From: Yinghuangia seranimata
GTDB taxonomy: Bacteria > Actinomycetota > Actinomycetes > Streptomycetales > Streptomycetaceae
NCBI RefSeq assembly: GCF_029953285.1
Contig: NZ_JASAOI010000063.1
Span: 1 to 64,000 of the forward strand
Length of the DNA stretch: 64,000 nt
Direction: 5' to 3'
How positions within the stretch are numbered: position 1 is the stretch's first letter; every line of letters begins with the position of its first letter. This document shows positions 41,196-51,484 of this stretch, piece after piece. The notes under the pieces are model-generated. The model worked only from the letters and a program-made list of their open reading frames with translations, was not told the origin of the DNA and did no database searches. A program made the translations under genes and the position numbers.

Positions 41196-43436
41196 TCAGC
41201 GCACCCGCGGCACGCCGTCCAGCAAGGTCGCGATCCGGTCCGCCGGGCCCGGCCGCGAGAAGTACCAGCCCTGCCCCGCGTCGCACCCGATGTCGCGCAG
41301 CCGCTCGGCCTGCGCGGCCGTCTCGATGCCCTCCGCCGTGACCGTCAGGCCCAGCGCGTGCGCGAGGTCCACCAGCGACGCGACGATGCGCGCGTCCACC
41401 GGGTCCGGGTCGGCGTCGCCCGAGCCGCGCAGGCCCTCGACGAACGAGCCTGCGATCTTCAGCTCGCACACCGGCAGCCGGCGCAGGTACGCCAGGTTCG
41501 AGTAGCCGGTGCCGAAGTCGTCGATGGCGATCCGCACGCCCATCTCGGCGAGTTCGCGCAGCCGCTCCAGCGGGCCGCCGTCGGTCGCCATGATCTGCGA
41601 CTCGGTCAGCTCGAACTGCAGCCGCTCCGGCTCCAGGCCGGTCTCCGCGAGCACCCGGCGCACCTGCCGCACCAGGCCCGGCTCGTGGCACTGCCGCTCG
41701 GCGAGGTTGACGCTCACGAACGGCACCGGTCCGCCGAGGTCGCGCCACCGGCGGGCCTCGCGGCAGGCGCGCTCCAGGACGTACATGCCGAGCGGCACGA
41801 TCAGCCCGGTCTCCTCCGCGAGCCCGATGAACCGGTCGGGCCCGATCAGGCCCTGCCGGGGATGCCGCCACCGCACCAGCGCCTCGACGCCCAGCACCGC
41901 GCCGTCCGCGAGCGACACCAGCGGCTGGTAGTCCACGTCGAACTCACCGTGGTGCAGCGCCGCCGGCATCTCGGCCGACAGCGTGTAGCGGGCCACCTCG
42001 CGGTCGTTGCGCTCGGTGTCGAACACCGTCCAGCGGCCGCGTCCCCCGGACTTCGCCCAGTACAGGGTGATGTCGGCGGCGCGCATCGTGTCCGCCGGGC
42101 CGGTGCCGGCCACCGGCCGCTCGACGATGCCGATCGACGCGGTCACCGCGAGGTCGTGGCCGCGGATCCGGAACGGCTCGCGCAGCGCGCCGAGGATGCC
42201 CTCCGCTAGCGCGACCACCTGGCCGGTGCCGGCCGAGTGCTCGACGAGCACCACGAACTCGTCGCCGCCCATGCGGGCGATCAGGTGCCCGGCGCGCGAC
42301 ACGTACGCGTCGAGCCGCCGCGCGACCGCGATCAGCAGCTGGTCGCCCACGTCGTGGCCGAGGCTGTCGTTGACCACCTTGAACCCGTCGAGGTCCAGGT
42401 AGCACAGGCCGACCCGGTCGGCGTCGCCCGGCGCCGCGAACACCGCGTCGAGCCGGTCGAAGAACAGCGCGCGGTTCGGCAGCCCGGTGAGCGGGTCGTG
42501 CTGGGACTGGTGGCGCAGCCGGGTGTAGAGGCGGTGCCGGTCGGTGACGTCCTCGATCATCGCGACCTGGTACTCGGGGTGGCCGGCGGTGTCGCGCACG
42601 AGGGAGACCGTCAGGTGCGTCCACAGCGGCTCGCCGTCGGCGCGCAGGTAGCGCTTCTCGGCGGAGAAGTGCTCGCGCTCGCCGCGCACCAGCTCCTCGT
42701 ACCACTGCCACACGTGGCCGGGGTCGTCGGCGAGCATGAAGTCGCGCACCTGGCGGCCGGTCAGGTCGTCGGTGTGGAAGCCGAACATCTGGGCGAGCGC
42801 CGGGTTCACGTCGAGGATCACGCCGTCGACGTCGCCGATCGCGATGCCGAGCCCGGACTGCTCGAACACCGCGCGGAACCGGGCCTCGCTGGTGTGCAGC
42901 GCCTGCTCGGTCAGCTCGCGCGCGTCCAGCACCGCGGCGTGGATGGACTGCTGCTCGTGGAGCGTGCGCGTGCGCAGCGCCTCGGCGTAGCCGGCGGCGA
43001 GCGCGCCCTGGATCTGGATGAGGCGCAGCAGGTACGCGTCGGGGTCGTGCCGCTCGGCGTACGCCCGCTCGCGCAGCACCGGCCACCACGCGCCGATCAG
43101 GGCGAACGTGCGCTCCAGCGTGCCCGTGCCGGTGAAGTGCGCCGCGACCAGGGCCTCACCGATCGAGCGGGCCTCGTGCGGCTGGAACGGCTCGGAGCCG
43201 AGCGCCGACGACAGGCGCCGCGTCAGGTCGCGCAGGTAGACCTGCATGTCGGCGAGCGGCAGCGGCACATAGCTGGTGCCCTGCACGGAGTGCGCCCACT
43301 GCCGCGCGAACTCGTCGTACGCGTCGCCGGCGTACGGCACGGGCGCGCTCAGGGTCGGGTTGAGCCCGCCGGCGGTGAGGCCGGCGGGACTCGTACCGGC
43401 GGCGCCGGATGGGGCGTCGTCGGCGTGCGAACTCAT
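41196..43436 (-). CDS. PAS-GGDEF-EAL protein (cyclic-di-GMP turnover)
   Basis: This 746-residue cytoplasmic protein has a helical N-terminal region (about 40-190), a PAS domain (about 205-320: SEARFRAVFEQSGLGIAIGDVDG), GGDEF with intact GGDEF motif (RMGGDEFVVL), and an EAL domain with intact EAL (VEALVRWRHPRQG), DDFGTGYSNL and the ELTES block. Both catalytic signatures are preserved, so it could make and/or degrade c-di-GMP. There are no membrane helices. PAS would sense redox, a cofactor or a ligand. It overlaps the preceding methyltransferase gene by 4 bp. Streptomycetes use such proteins to control development. Confidence 0.93.
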   Translation of the reverse strand: MSSHADDAPSGAAGTSPAGLTAGGLNPTLSAPVPYAGDAYDEFARQWAHSVQGTSYVPLPLADMQVYLRDLTRRLSSALGSEPFQPHEARSIGEALVAAHFTGTGTLERTFALIGAWWPVLRERAYAERHDPDAYLLRLIQIQGALAAGYAEALRTRTLHEQQSIHAAVLDARELTEQALHTSEARFRAVFEQSGLGIAIGDVDGVILDVNPALAQMFGFHTDDLTGRQVRDFMLADDPGHVWQWYEELVRGEREHFSAEKRYLRADGEPLWTHLTVSLVRDTAGHPEYQVAMIEDVTDRHRLYTRLRHQSQHDPLTGLPNRALFFDRLDAVFAAPGDADRVGLCYLDLDGFKVVNDSLGHDVGDQLLIAVARRLDAYVSRAGHLIARMGGDEFVVLVEHSAGTGQVVALAEGILGALREPFRIRGHDLAVTASIGIVERPVAGTGPADTMRAADITLYWAKSGGRGRWTVFDTERNDREVARYTLSAEMPAALHHGEFDVDYQPLVSLADGAVLGVEALVRWRHPRQGLIGPDRFIGLAEETGLIVPLGMYVLERACREARRWRDLGGPVPFVSVNLAERQCHEPGLVRQVRRVLAETGLEPERLQFELTESQIMATDGGPLERLRELAEMGVRIAIDDFGTGYSNLAYLRRLPVCELKIAGSFVEGLRGSGDADPDPVDARIVASLVDLAHALGLTVTAEGIETAAQAERLRDIGCDAGQGWYFSRPGPADRIATLLDGVPRVR

Positions 43437-44239
43437 GTACGGATCCCTACTCCCGCGATTCCCGCGAACAACGCGGCGTCGGCGACCGGTTCGGCGCCCG
43501 GCTCGGGGCGCCATTCCGGGAGGAAGACCAGGCCGGGGTCGACCAGGTCGAAGCCGCTCAGCAGGGCACCGATCTCGGCGCGGCCGCGCATGTGCATCGG
43601 CGCGTTGCGGCTGCGGTACAGGTCCTGGTGCTCGGCGGCCTTGTCGGGCCGGCCGTCGCCGCTGGCGTGCGACACGACGAGGCGGCTGCCCGGGGCGGTG
43701 TGCTTGTGCAGGGTCGCCATGATGTCGGCGGGCCCCTCGTCGTCGTGCACGAAGTGGAGGACGGCGACGAGCAGGACGCCGAGCGGGCGTTCCAGGTCGA
43801 CCAGCCCCGTCGCGGCGGCCGCCTCCAGCACGTCCTGCGGCTGCCGCAGGTCGCCGCCGAGCATGGCGGCGCGCGGGTCGCCGGCGAGTATGGCCCGGCC
43901 GTGCGCGACCGCGACCGGGTCGAGGTCGACGTACACCACCGGCGCGTCGGACCCGGCGTTGCGGACCACCTCGTGGGTGCTGCCGACGGTCGGGATGCCG
44001 GAGCCGATGTCGAGGAACTGCGTGATGCCGTCGTCGAGCAGGTGGCGGACGGCGCGCCGCATGAACGCGCGGTTCTCCTGCATGATCCGCGGCAGCTCGG
44101 GCCACATGGCGACGGCCTGCGCGGCCATCTCGCGGTCCACCTCGAAGTTGTGCGACCCGCCGAGGTAGTAGTCGTAGACCCGGGCCACGCTCGGCTTGCT
44201 CAGGTCGATCTCTTCCGGTGCCCACGACGGCCGTTCCAT
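43433..44239 (-). CDS. SAM-dependent methyltransferase (PF04672-type)
   Basis: This 268-residue protein has SVARVYDYYLGGSHNFEVDRE, then FLDIGSGIPTVG (SAM-binding loop I), VVYVDLDPVAVAHGRA and LVAVLHFVHDDEGP. These match the actinobacterial Methyltransf_19 family, which is greatly expanded in streptomycetes. Substrates are unknown. The ATG at 44239 has a GGGGGA upstream; the longer frame is not conserved-looking. It is coupled to the PAS-GGDEF-EAL gene. Confidence 0.9.
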   Translation of the reverse strand: MERPSWAPEEIDLSKPSVARVYDYYLGGSHNFEVDREMAAQAVAMWPELPRIMQENRAFMRRAVRHLLDDGITQFLDIGSGIPTVGSTHEVVRNAGSDAPVVYVDLDPVAVAHGRAILAGDPRAAMLGGDLRQPQDVLEAAAATGLVDLERPLGVLLVAVLHFVHDDEGPADIMATLHKHTAPGSRLVVSHASGDGRPDKAAEHQDLYRSRNAPMHMRGRAEIGALLSGFDLVDPGLVFLPEWRPEPGAEPVADAALFAGIAGVGIRT

Positions 44240-44463
44240 GTGTCCCCCGCCTCCAGGTGCGGGACGTCGCCCTCGGGCGCCGCCCTGCGTGCGATGTGCT
44301 GATAATCGAGTTGATCCACGTGCGACGAGTGACGTGTGATCACTGTCGACGGTATCCGCCGGGAGCGCGAAACGTCTCGCACTCCGGCCCGGCGCGAGGA
44401 GCATCACTCCTGCGAGGGACAGCGGGTGACGGTGGACCGGGAACTATTGGGGGGTTAGCGGTC

Positions 44464-45357
44464 ATGCTGGTCGAACTGGCGGTCGGAGACGCCTACGGGG
44501 CGGGGTTCGAGTACGCGCCGGCGGACTTCGTGCGGCGCGGCAACACGCTCGCGCGGTACGTGCAGCACCCGACGCACAGCGACGTCGGGCCGGGGCGGTA
44601 CACGGACGACACACAGATGAGCATCGCGGTCGCGGAGTGGCTGCTGGACGGCACGGCGCCGGACGCGGAGCCGGGAGCTCTCGCCCGGGAGGACCTGGCG
44701 GAGCGCTTCGTCCGCGCGTACAAGCGCGACGAACGGGCGGGGTACGCGTCGGGGTTCCGCTCGGTGCTCGACCGCGTGTGGACGGGCGCGGAACTGCTGG
44801 AGTCGCTGCGGCCCGGCAGCGACAAGAGCGGCGCGGCGATGCGCGCGGGCGTGCTGGGCCTGCTGCCGGACCTGGGACAGGTCGCCGAGCTGACCCGGAT
44901 TCAGGCGCGGATCACGCACGACTCCCCCGGCGGGGTCGGCGCTGCGCTGGGTGCCGCCTTCACCGTGCACTACTGCCGGTACGGGCTCGGGCCGCTGGAC
45001 GAACTGCCGCGCTGGCTCGACCGCAACGTGGCCGCGGCCGACCCGGCCCGGTACGGCCGCTGGACCGAGACCTGGCGCGGCAAGGTCGGCTCGCCGGGCA
45101 TGCACAGCGCCCGGGCGGCCGTCACCTCGCTGGTCGCGAACCGCACGATGAGCGGGCTGTTGAAGGCGTGCACGGCGTGGACCGGCGACGTCGACACCGT
45201 GGCGACGATCGCCCTGGCGGCGGCGTCGGTGTCGGGCGAGTACGAGGACGACCTGCCGAAGGCGCTGCTCGACGGGCTGGAGGACGGACCTTACGGGCGT
45301 ACCTATTTGAGCGAATTGGACGCGCGGCTGGACGAGCGATGGGGTCTACGTGCCTGA
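44464..45357 (+). CDS. ADP-ribosylglycohydrolase family protein
   Basis: This 297-residue protein has the DraG/ARH signatures GDAYGAGFEY, YTDDTQMSIAVAE (metal-binding Thr-Asp-Asp) and ITHDSPGGVGAALGAAF, typical of enzymes that remove ADP-ribose from proteins or small molecules using two Mg ions. The ATG at 44464 has GGGGGG about 12 nt upstream. It is divergent from the methyltransferase. The target is unknown. Confidence 0.88.
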   Translation: MLVELAVGDAYGAGFEYAPADFVRRGNTLARYVQHPTHSDVGPGRYTDDTQMSIAVAEWLLDGTAPDAEPGALAREDLAERFVRAYKRDERAGYASGFRSVLDRVWTGAELLESLRPGSDKSGAAMRAGVLGLLPDLGQVAELTRIQARITHDSPGGVGAALGAAFTVHYCRYGLGPLDELPRWLDRNVAAADPARYGRWTETWRGKVGSPGMHSARAAVTSLVANRTMSGLLKACTAWTGDVDTVATIALAAASVSGEYEDDLPKALLDGLEDGPYGRTYLSELDARLDERWGLRA

Positions 45358-46518
<1,161 letters not shown>

Positions 46519-46531
46519 TCCGGACATGACA

Positions 46532-46567
46532 CCGCCGGGGCGGCCGATCGAACGGCCGCCCCGGCGG
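46532..46567. terminator. Bidirectional terminator
   Basis: A 15-bp stem (CCGCCGGGGCGGCCG and complement) with a 6-nt loop lies between the convergent membrane protein gene and lon. A second G/C-rich inverted sequence follows to about 46620. Confidence 0.85.
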
Positions 46568-46636
46568 GGGGTGTTGGGGCGCGGGGCCCCGCCGGGGGGG
46601 GCCGGCCCCCGCGGGGGCCTCGCACCGGGCGCCGCT

Positions 46637-49039
46637 TCAGGCCGCGGCGGCGACCTTGACGTCGGCCGGCTCCAGGGCGAGTGCCAGCACCTCGCGCACG
46701 TCCGCCACGGCGTGCACCGTCAGCTGGGCCCGGACCGCCTCCGGCACGTCGTCCAGGTCGGGCTCGTTGCGCTTCGGGATCAGCACCGTGGTGATGCCGG
46801 CCTGGTGCGCCGCGAGCAGCTTCTGCTTGACGCCGCCGATGGGCAGCACGCGCCCGGTCAGCGACACCTCGCCGGTCATCGCCACGTCACCGCGCACCGG
46901 GCGGCCCGTCAGCAGGGACACGAGGGCGGTCGTCATGGTGACGCCCGCGCTCGGCCCGTCCTTGGGCACCGCGCCCGCGGGGACGTGGATGTGCACGCCG
47001 CGGTCCTTCAGGTCGCCGACCGGGAGCTCCAGTTCGACGCCGCGCGACCGCAGGTAGGACAGCGCGATCTGCGCGGACTCCTTCATGACGTCGCCGAGCT
47101 GGCCGGTCAGCGTCACCCCGGTCCCGCCCGTCTCCGGGTCGGCCAGCGACGCCTCGATGTACAGCACGTCGCCGCCGGCACCGGTGACCGCCAGGCCGGT
47201 GGCCACGCCCGGGACCGCGGTGCGCTGCTCCTCCTTGGCGAGCTGCGCCTCGGGGGTGTGGCGCGGCCGTCCCAGGTAGTCGCGCAGCTGCTCCGGGCCG
47301 ACCTCCAGCGGCAGTTCGACGTTGTCCAGGGCCTGCTTGGCCGCGATCTTGCGGAGCACCCGCGCGATCGCGCGCTCCAGCGTGCGGACGCCGGCCTCGC
47401 GGGTGTACTCGCCGGCCAGCAGGCGCAGCGCGTCCTCGGTGAACGCCACCTCGGTCGCGTCCAGGCCGGCCTTGTCCAGCTGGCGCGGCACCAGGTGGTC
47501 GCGGGCGATGGTGACCTTCTCGTCCTCGGTGTAGCCGTCGAGGCGCACCAGCTCCATGCGGTCGAGCAGCGGCTCCGGGATGGCCTCCAGGACGTTCGCG
47601 GTCGCCAGGAACACCACGTCGGACAGGTCGAGTTCGACCTCGAGGTAGTGGTCGCGGAAGGTGTGGTTCTGCGCCGGGTCGAGCACCTCGAGGAGCGCCG
47701 CGGTCGGGTCGCCGCGGTAGTCGGAGCCGACCTTGTCGATCTCGTCGAGCAGGACGACGGGGTTCATGCTGCCCGCCTCCTTGATCGCCCGGACCAGGCG
47801 GCCCGGCAGCGCGCCGACGTACGTGCGGCGGTGGCCGCGGATCTCCGCCTCGTCGCGGACGCCGCCGAGCGCGACCCGCACGAAGTTGCGGCCCATCGCC
47901 CGCGCGACCGACTCGCCCAACGAGGTCTTGCCGACCCCGGGCGGGCCGACCAGCGCCAGCACGGCACCGGAACGGCGGCCGCCGACGACGCCGAGACCGC
48001 GCTCCTCGCGGCGCTTCCGCACCGCCAGGTACTCGACGATGCGCTCCTTGACGTCGTCGAGTCCGGCGTGATCGGCGTCCAGGACGCCGCGCGCGCCGGC
48101 GATGTCGTAGGCGTCCTCGGTGCGCTCGTTCCACGGGATCTCCAGCACCGTGTCGAGCCACGTGCGGATCCAGCCGCCCTCGGGCGACGCGTCGGAGGCG
48201 TGCTCGAGCTTGTCGACCTCCTTGAGCGCGGCCTGCAGCACCTTCTCCGGCAGGTTCGCGGCCTCGACGCGGGCGCGGTAGTCGTCCTCCTCGTTGCCGG
48301 GCGTGCCGTTGAGCTCGCCGAGCTCCTTGCGGATGGCGGCCAGCTGCTGCTTGAGCAGGAACTCGCGCTGGGTCTTCTCCATGCCCTCCTGGACGTCCTT
48401 GCGGATCGTCTCCGCGACGTCCAGCTCGGCCAGGTGGTCGCGGGTCCAGCCGACGACCTTCTCCAGACGCTCGGTCAGGTCCGTGGTCTGCAGCAGCTCG
48501 ATCTTCTGCGCCTGCGACAGGTACGGGGCGTAGCCCGCGTTGTCGGACAGCTCGCTCGCGTCCTCGATCTGCTGGACGAAGTCGACGACCTGCCAGGCGC
48601 CGCGCTTGCCCAGGATCGTGGTGACCAGCGCCCGGTACTCACGCGCCAGCTCCTCGGCCCGCTCGTCCGCCGGGGCCTCCTCGATGAGGGTCGCCTCGAC
48701 CCACAGGGCCGCGCCGGGCCCGGTCGTCCCGGTCCCGATCCGCACGCGCGCGGTGCCGCGCACCACGACCGCGGACTCACCACTCGGCAGCCGCCCGATC
48801 TGCTCGATCACGCCCAGCGTGCCGACCGCCGGGTAGTGGCCGTCGTCCCGCGGCACGAGCAGCACCCGCGCCTTCCCCTTCCCCGCCCGGATCCCGGGCA
48901 ACGCCCGCGCCGCGTCCACCGCGGCCCGCGTCTCGCTGTCGTCGAGCTCCAGGGGCACCGCCATGCCCGGCAGCACGACGATGTCGTCCAGGGGCAGGAC
49001 CGGAAGGGTCAGAGTGCCGGAGGTCGCGTTGTCGCTCAT
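46637..49039 (-). CDS. lon: ATP-dependent Lon protease
   Basis: This 800-residue Lon has an N-terminal LAN domain (about 8-200), an AAA+ module with Walker [16 protein letters not shown] and Walker [11 protein letters not shown], then the serine-lysine protease domain with the catalytic dyad Ser697 (KDGPSAG) and Lys740 (GGVKQK). Length and motifs are those of bacterial LonA. It degrades misfolded and regulatory proteins in the cytoplasm. In Streptomyces lividans lon has been reported in the HspR heat-shock regulon, and HAIR-type half-sites lie in its leader here. Confidence 0.97.
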   Translation of the reverse strand: MSDNATSGTLTLPVLPLDDIVVLPGMAVPLELDDSETRAAVDAARALPGIRAGKGKARVLLVPRDDGHYPAVGTLGVIEQIGRLPSGESAVVVRGTARVRIGTGTTGPGAALWVEATLIEEAPADERAEELAREYRALVTTILGKRGAWQVVDFVQQIEDASELSDNAGYAPYLSQAQKIELLQTTDLTERLEKVVGWTRDHLAELDVAETIRKDVQEGMEKTQREFLLKQQLAAIRKELGELNGTPGNEEDDYRARVEAANLPEKVLQAALKEVDKLEHASDASPEGGWIRTWLDTVLEIPWNERTEDAYDIAGARGVLDADHAGLDDVKERIVEYLAVRKRREERGLGVVGGRRSGAVLALVGPPGVGKTSLGESVARAMGRNFVRVALGGVRDEAEIRGHRRTYVGALPGRLVRAIKEAGSMNPVVLLDEIDKVGSDYRGDPTAALLEVLDPAQNHTFRDHYLEVELDLSDVVFLATANVLEAIPEPLLDRMELVRLDGYTEDEKVTIARDHLVPRQLDKAGLDATEVAFTEDALRLLAGEYTREAGVRTLERAIARVLRKIAAKQALDNVELPLEVGPEQLRDYLGRPRHTPEAQLAKEEQRTAVPGVATGLAVTGAGGDVLYIEASLADPETGGTGVTLTGQLGDVMKESAQIALSYLRSRGVELELPVGDLKDRGVHIHVPAGAVPKDGPSAGVTMTTALVSLLTGRPVRGDVAMTGEVSLTGRVLPIGGVKQKLLAAHQAGITTVLIPKRNEPDLDDVPEAVRAQLTVHAVADVREVLALALEPADVKVAAAA

Positions 49040-49050
49040 GGTGGGTTCCC

Positions 49051-49098
49051 CTTGAGTCGGTCAGTTCTCTTCAGTGCCTTGCGCTGATCACACTCAAG
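49051..49098 (-). promoter_or_regulatory. HAIR-like half-sites upstream of lon
   Basis: CTTGAGT (49051-49057) and ACTCAAG (49092-49098) are exact copies of the HspR HAIR half-sites, but they are separated by 34 nt instead of the usual 7. They sit 12-59 bp upstream of the lon start. Confidence 0.5.
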
Positions 49099-49194
49099 AA
49101 AGACGAGCCCCAGATTGTTCCCGCCCAGCTCCCACCCCTGATCGCTCTGAGCGAACAACCGTCGTGTACGGATGAAGGCTGCGAAATCCGGGGT

Positions 49195-49236
49195 GAAGTT
49201 GCGAGAGACCTTGCGATGTCTCACGTGACCTTGCGA
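49195..49236. repeat. Short direct repeats upstream of lon
   Basis: GACCTTGCGA occurs at 49207-49216 and 49227-49236 (20 bp apart), with a related GAAGTTGCGA at 49195-49204. Two exact copies spaced by two helical turns suggest a protein-binding site. Confidence 0.4.
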
Positions 49237-49292
49237 GGCGACCCGCGTTAGGCCGTTCGTGTCTACAGGGGTACGGATCGTCACCCGGCGGC

Positions 49293-49775
49293 GTGCACGG
49301 GCTGCGGCCCAACGGGTTCGAGGTCGGGTACAGCACCCGTGACGGTGACGAAGTCAGGATGCGGCTGATCGACGCGTGGGCTGTCCGGTTCGAGGATGCG
49401 GCCCCCGCCCGCGCCATCCGCTCGTACAAGGGCCAGCGGAATCTGCCCGGCCAATGGTGGTCCGCGACGGACGGTCGGCATGTCGGCTACGAGTCGCGGC
49501 TCGAACGCGATCACGTCATGGCGTTGGACTTCGATCCGACAGTGACGGCGATTTCCTCCCAGCCGTTCTGGTTGTTCTGGTCCATCGGCGAAGGCCGGAC
49601 ACGGTCACACGCACCGGACTACTTCGCTCGCCGGTCGGACGGGTCAGCCGTGGTCGTGGACTGCCGTCCGATGGGGCGTCGGCCCCGCCGCGACCTGCTG
49701 AAATTCGCGGCCACGCGCCGTGCATGCGTCGAGGTCGGGTGGGAATACCGACTGGTCGCAGCACCTCGCGGCTGT
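49293..49775 (+). pseudogene. TnsA-like transposase endonuclease remnant
   Basis: From GTG 49293 the frame encodes VRMRLIDAWAVRFEDAAPARAIRSY, RNLPGQWWSATDGRHVGYESRLERDHVMALDFDP, SQPFWLFW, APDYFARRSDGSAVVVDCRP and ACVEVGWEYRLV. This is the nuclease core of the TnsA-like proteins common in actinobacteria (Glu of GYESRLERD, Asp of PDYF, Asp of VVVD). After about 49770 the expected C-terminal helices are missing and the frame runs into unrelated sequence. No TnsB or TnsC gene follows. It appears to be a truncated mobile-element relic. Confidence 0.7.
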
Positions 49776-50296
49776 TCGCTTCTGTCTATCCCGAAGCCGT
49801 CAACGTTGCGGCCCTCATCGCCTCACCGCACTGGCGGCAACTCGCCAGCGGAAGCCCGGACGAGCGCCGACAGTTCAACCGCGCCCCCGGCCGACGCATC
49901 ACCTATCCATATAACGACCCGGAATCACGCCGCGACGCCGTCGCCCACTGGGCCGACCACAGCGCTTGGCGACCGCCCTCACCGCCATCCAGCCTCTTCT
50001 CACCTGGGAGGATTAACGGCGTCCTGTCACCGCTCCACGGCGCGCGCCAACGTCGGCACAACACGAGCTCGCTCTGGTTCGGCCGGAACCACCGCGCCGG
50101 GAAGACCCTGCTGCACCACAGTCATCTCCGCCCCACGCTAAGACGCGCTTGGGACCCCGACTTCGAACAGATCGGGGGCGCCATCTCACACAACGAAAAG
50201 GCAGACAAGTACGCACAAGCCGACGCCGCCCGCGAACGGCGCCTGCTCGAACGTCCGGCTGAGCCCTCCTGACACAGGGGCGTTCCCGCAACGCTC
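49776..50296. other. Degraded region without an intact gene
   Basis: This stretch of about 520 bp lies between the TnsA-like remnant and the DUF4265 gene. All three forward frames are open in short pieces. One ends NEKADKYAQADAARERRLLERPAEPS at 50272, which looks like the natural C-terminus of some protein but is not recognised. It is probably debris of the same mobile element. Confidence 0.5.
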
Positions 50297-50809
50297 CTAC
50301 GCGTTCCGCCAGGCATCGTTGATGCAGCCCTCTTCGTAGTGCCACCAGCCATCCGTCTGACCTTGGACGAGCAGGGCCTTGATGCCGCTCATGTCCGCGT
50401 CGGCCCGCACGTCGAAGGCAACCAAGGGGAACTCGTCACTGAACGCCTCTCCGCCCAGACCGAACGGCGCGAAGCGTTCATGGACAGCCTTCGCACTGCG
50501 CCCGAGCGGACCGCTCGGCACGGGCAAGACACGAATCGTGCAGCCGCCAGACGCCTCGACCTGGCCGACGGCCCAGCGAAGACCGTCGTCATCGCTCGCG
50601 AACCGCACGACGTCGCCTTGAGCAACGCCATTCTGAAGGAACGGCACATTCTCGATGCGCGCGGTGTCCTCGCCGACCTGGACGGCCCACAGTCCTTCCT
50701 GGTCATGCGGCAGCCAGCCCTCGCGCGGCACGAACCGAAACCACACCTTGATCCGACGGCCTTCCGCCGCATCGGACTCACCCGACGACGCAACGTTCAC
50801 GGCCGTCAT
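50297..50809 (-). CDS. DUF4265 domain protein
   Basis: This 170-residue soluble protein has KVWFRFVPREGWLPHDQEGLWAVQV, ARIENVPFLQNGVAQGDVVRF and LVQGQTDGWWHYEEGCINDAW, the conserved DUF4265 pattern. Function is unknown. ATG 50809 is preferred, with GGGTGGG upstream; longer frames lack conservation. It is divergent from the DUF4279 gene. Confidence 0.8.
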   Translation of the reverse strand: MTAVNVASSGESDAAEGRRIKVWFRFVPREGWLPHDQEGLWAVQVGEDTARIENVPFLQNGVAQGDVVRFASDDDGLRWAVGQVEASGGCTIRVLPVPSGPLGRSAKAVHERFAPFGLGGEAFSDEFPLVAFDVRADADMSGIKALLVQGQTDGWWHYEEGCINDAWRNA

Positions 50810-50944
50810 GATCGCCCACCCGCACTCGCTCCGATTGCCCCGGGGCACCTCCGGCGTTGTTCGCCGGATTTCGCCCTGACCGCGACGCCGCTGCGTCGGC
50901 ATAATGCCGTGCTGGCTGCCGGCGAGCGCCCATAGTCTCCCGGG

Positions 50945-51451
50945 ATGCCTCTGCGCCAATACGCCTACTTCGCGCTCATCAGCAAACACACCTCGGCTGC
51001 GGAAATGACCGCGTTCCTCGGCATCGAACCCGACGAAGTGCTGGTTCGCGGGAGCCGCATGACCGAGCCCGCCGTCATTCCGACGGCACACAAGTGGAAG
51101 ATCGTCTGCAGAGAGCCCGGCCTGCGGGTCGACGAGCAGATCGCCCGCGTCGTCGACCGTCTCGCCCCACACACGCAGCGCGTCGCCGAGCTCTCCGCGC
51201 GGCTCGCAGCCGAGGGCGAGCCGATGCACAGCGGTGCGGTGCTTGAGGTCGTGCGGTACTTCAACGACGACGCGCCCACCGCCGGCCCCCAGCAAGCCCA
51301 GCCGACCGAGGCGTCGAACCTGTTCGGCTGGCACATCGATCGCTCGGTCATGGATTTCCTCGCCGCGACCGGCGCGGTTCTGGACGTCGACGAGTACGAC
51401 ATGTCACCGGAACCATCCGACGAGGAGCCGGAACAGGCCGTCGGGCCCTGA
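50945..51451 (+). CDS. DUF4279 domain protein
   Basis: This 168-residue protein begins YAYFALISKHTSAAEMTAFLGIEPDEVLVRGS and ends with ASNLFGWHIDRSVMDFLAATGAVLDVDEYD, the two conserved DUF4279 blocks (often immunity-like or accessory proteins; role unproven). An acidic Glu/Pro tail follows. It is divergent from the DUF4265 gene, with 135 bp between starts that must hold both promoters. Confidence 0.82.
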   Translation: MPLRQYAYFALISKHTSAAEMTAFLGIEPDEVLVRGSRMTEPAVIPTAHKWKIVCREPGLRVDEQIARVVDRLAPHTQRVAELSARLAAEGEPMHSGAVLEVVRYFNDDAPTAGPQQAQPTEASNLFGWHIDRSVMDFLAATGAVLDVDEYDMSPEPSDEEPEQAVGP

Positions 51452-51484
51452 GCCGACGGCCCCGGCGGCTTGACGTTGCAGAGT

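Noticed and set aside
40747-41341. Open frames in the low-GC region as small genes
   Set aside because: No start with a ribosome-binding site, no domain, and codon use unlike the neighbours.
46526-49087. An 853-codon plus-strand frame across lon
   Set aside because: It covers lon antisense and has no domain; lon motifs are unambiguous.
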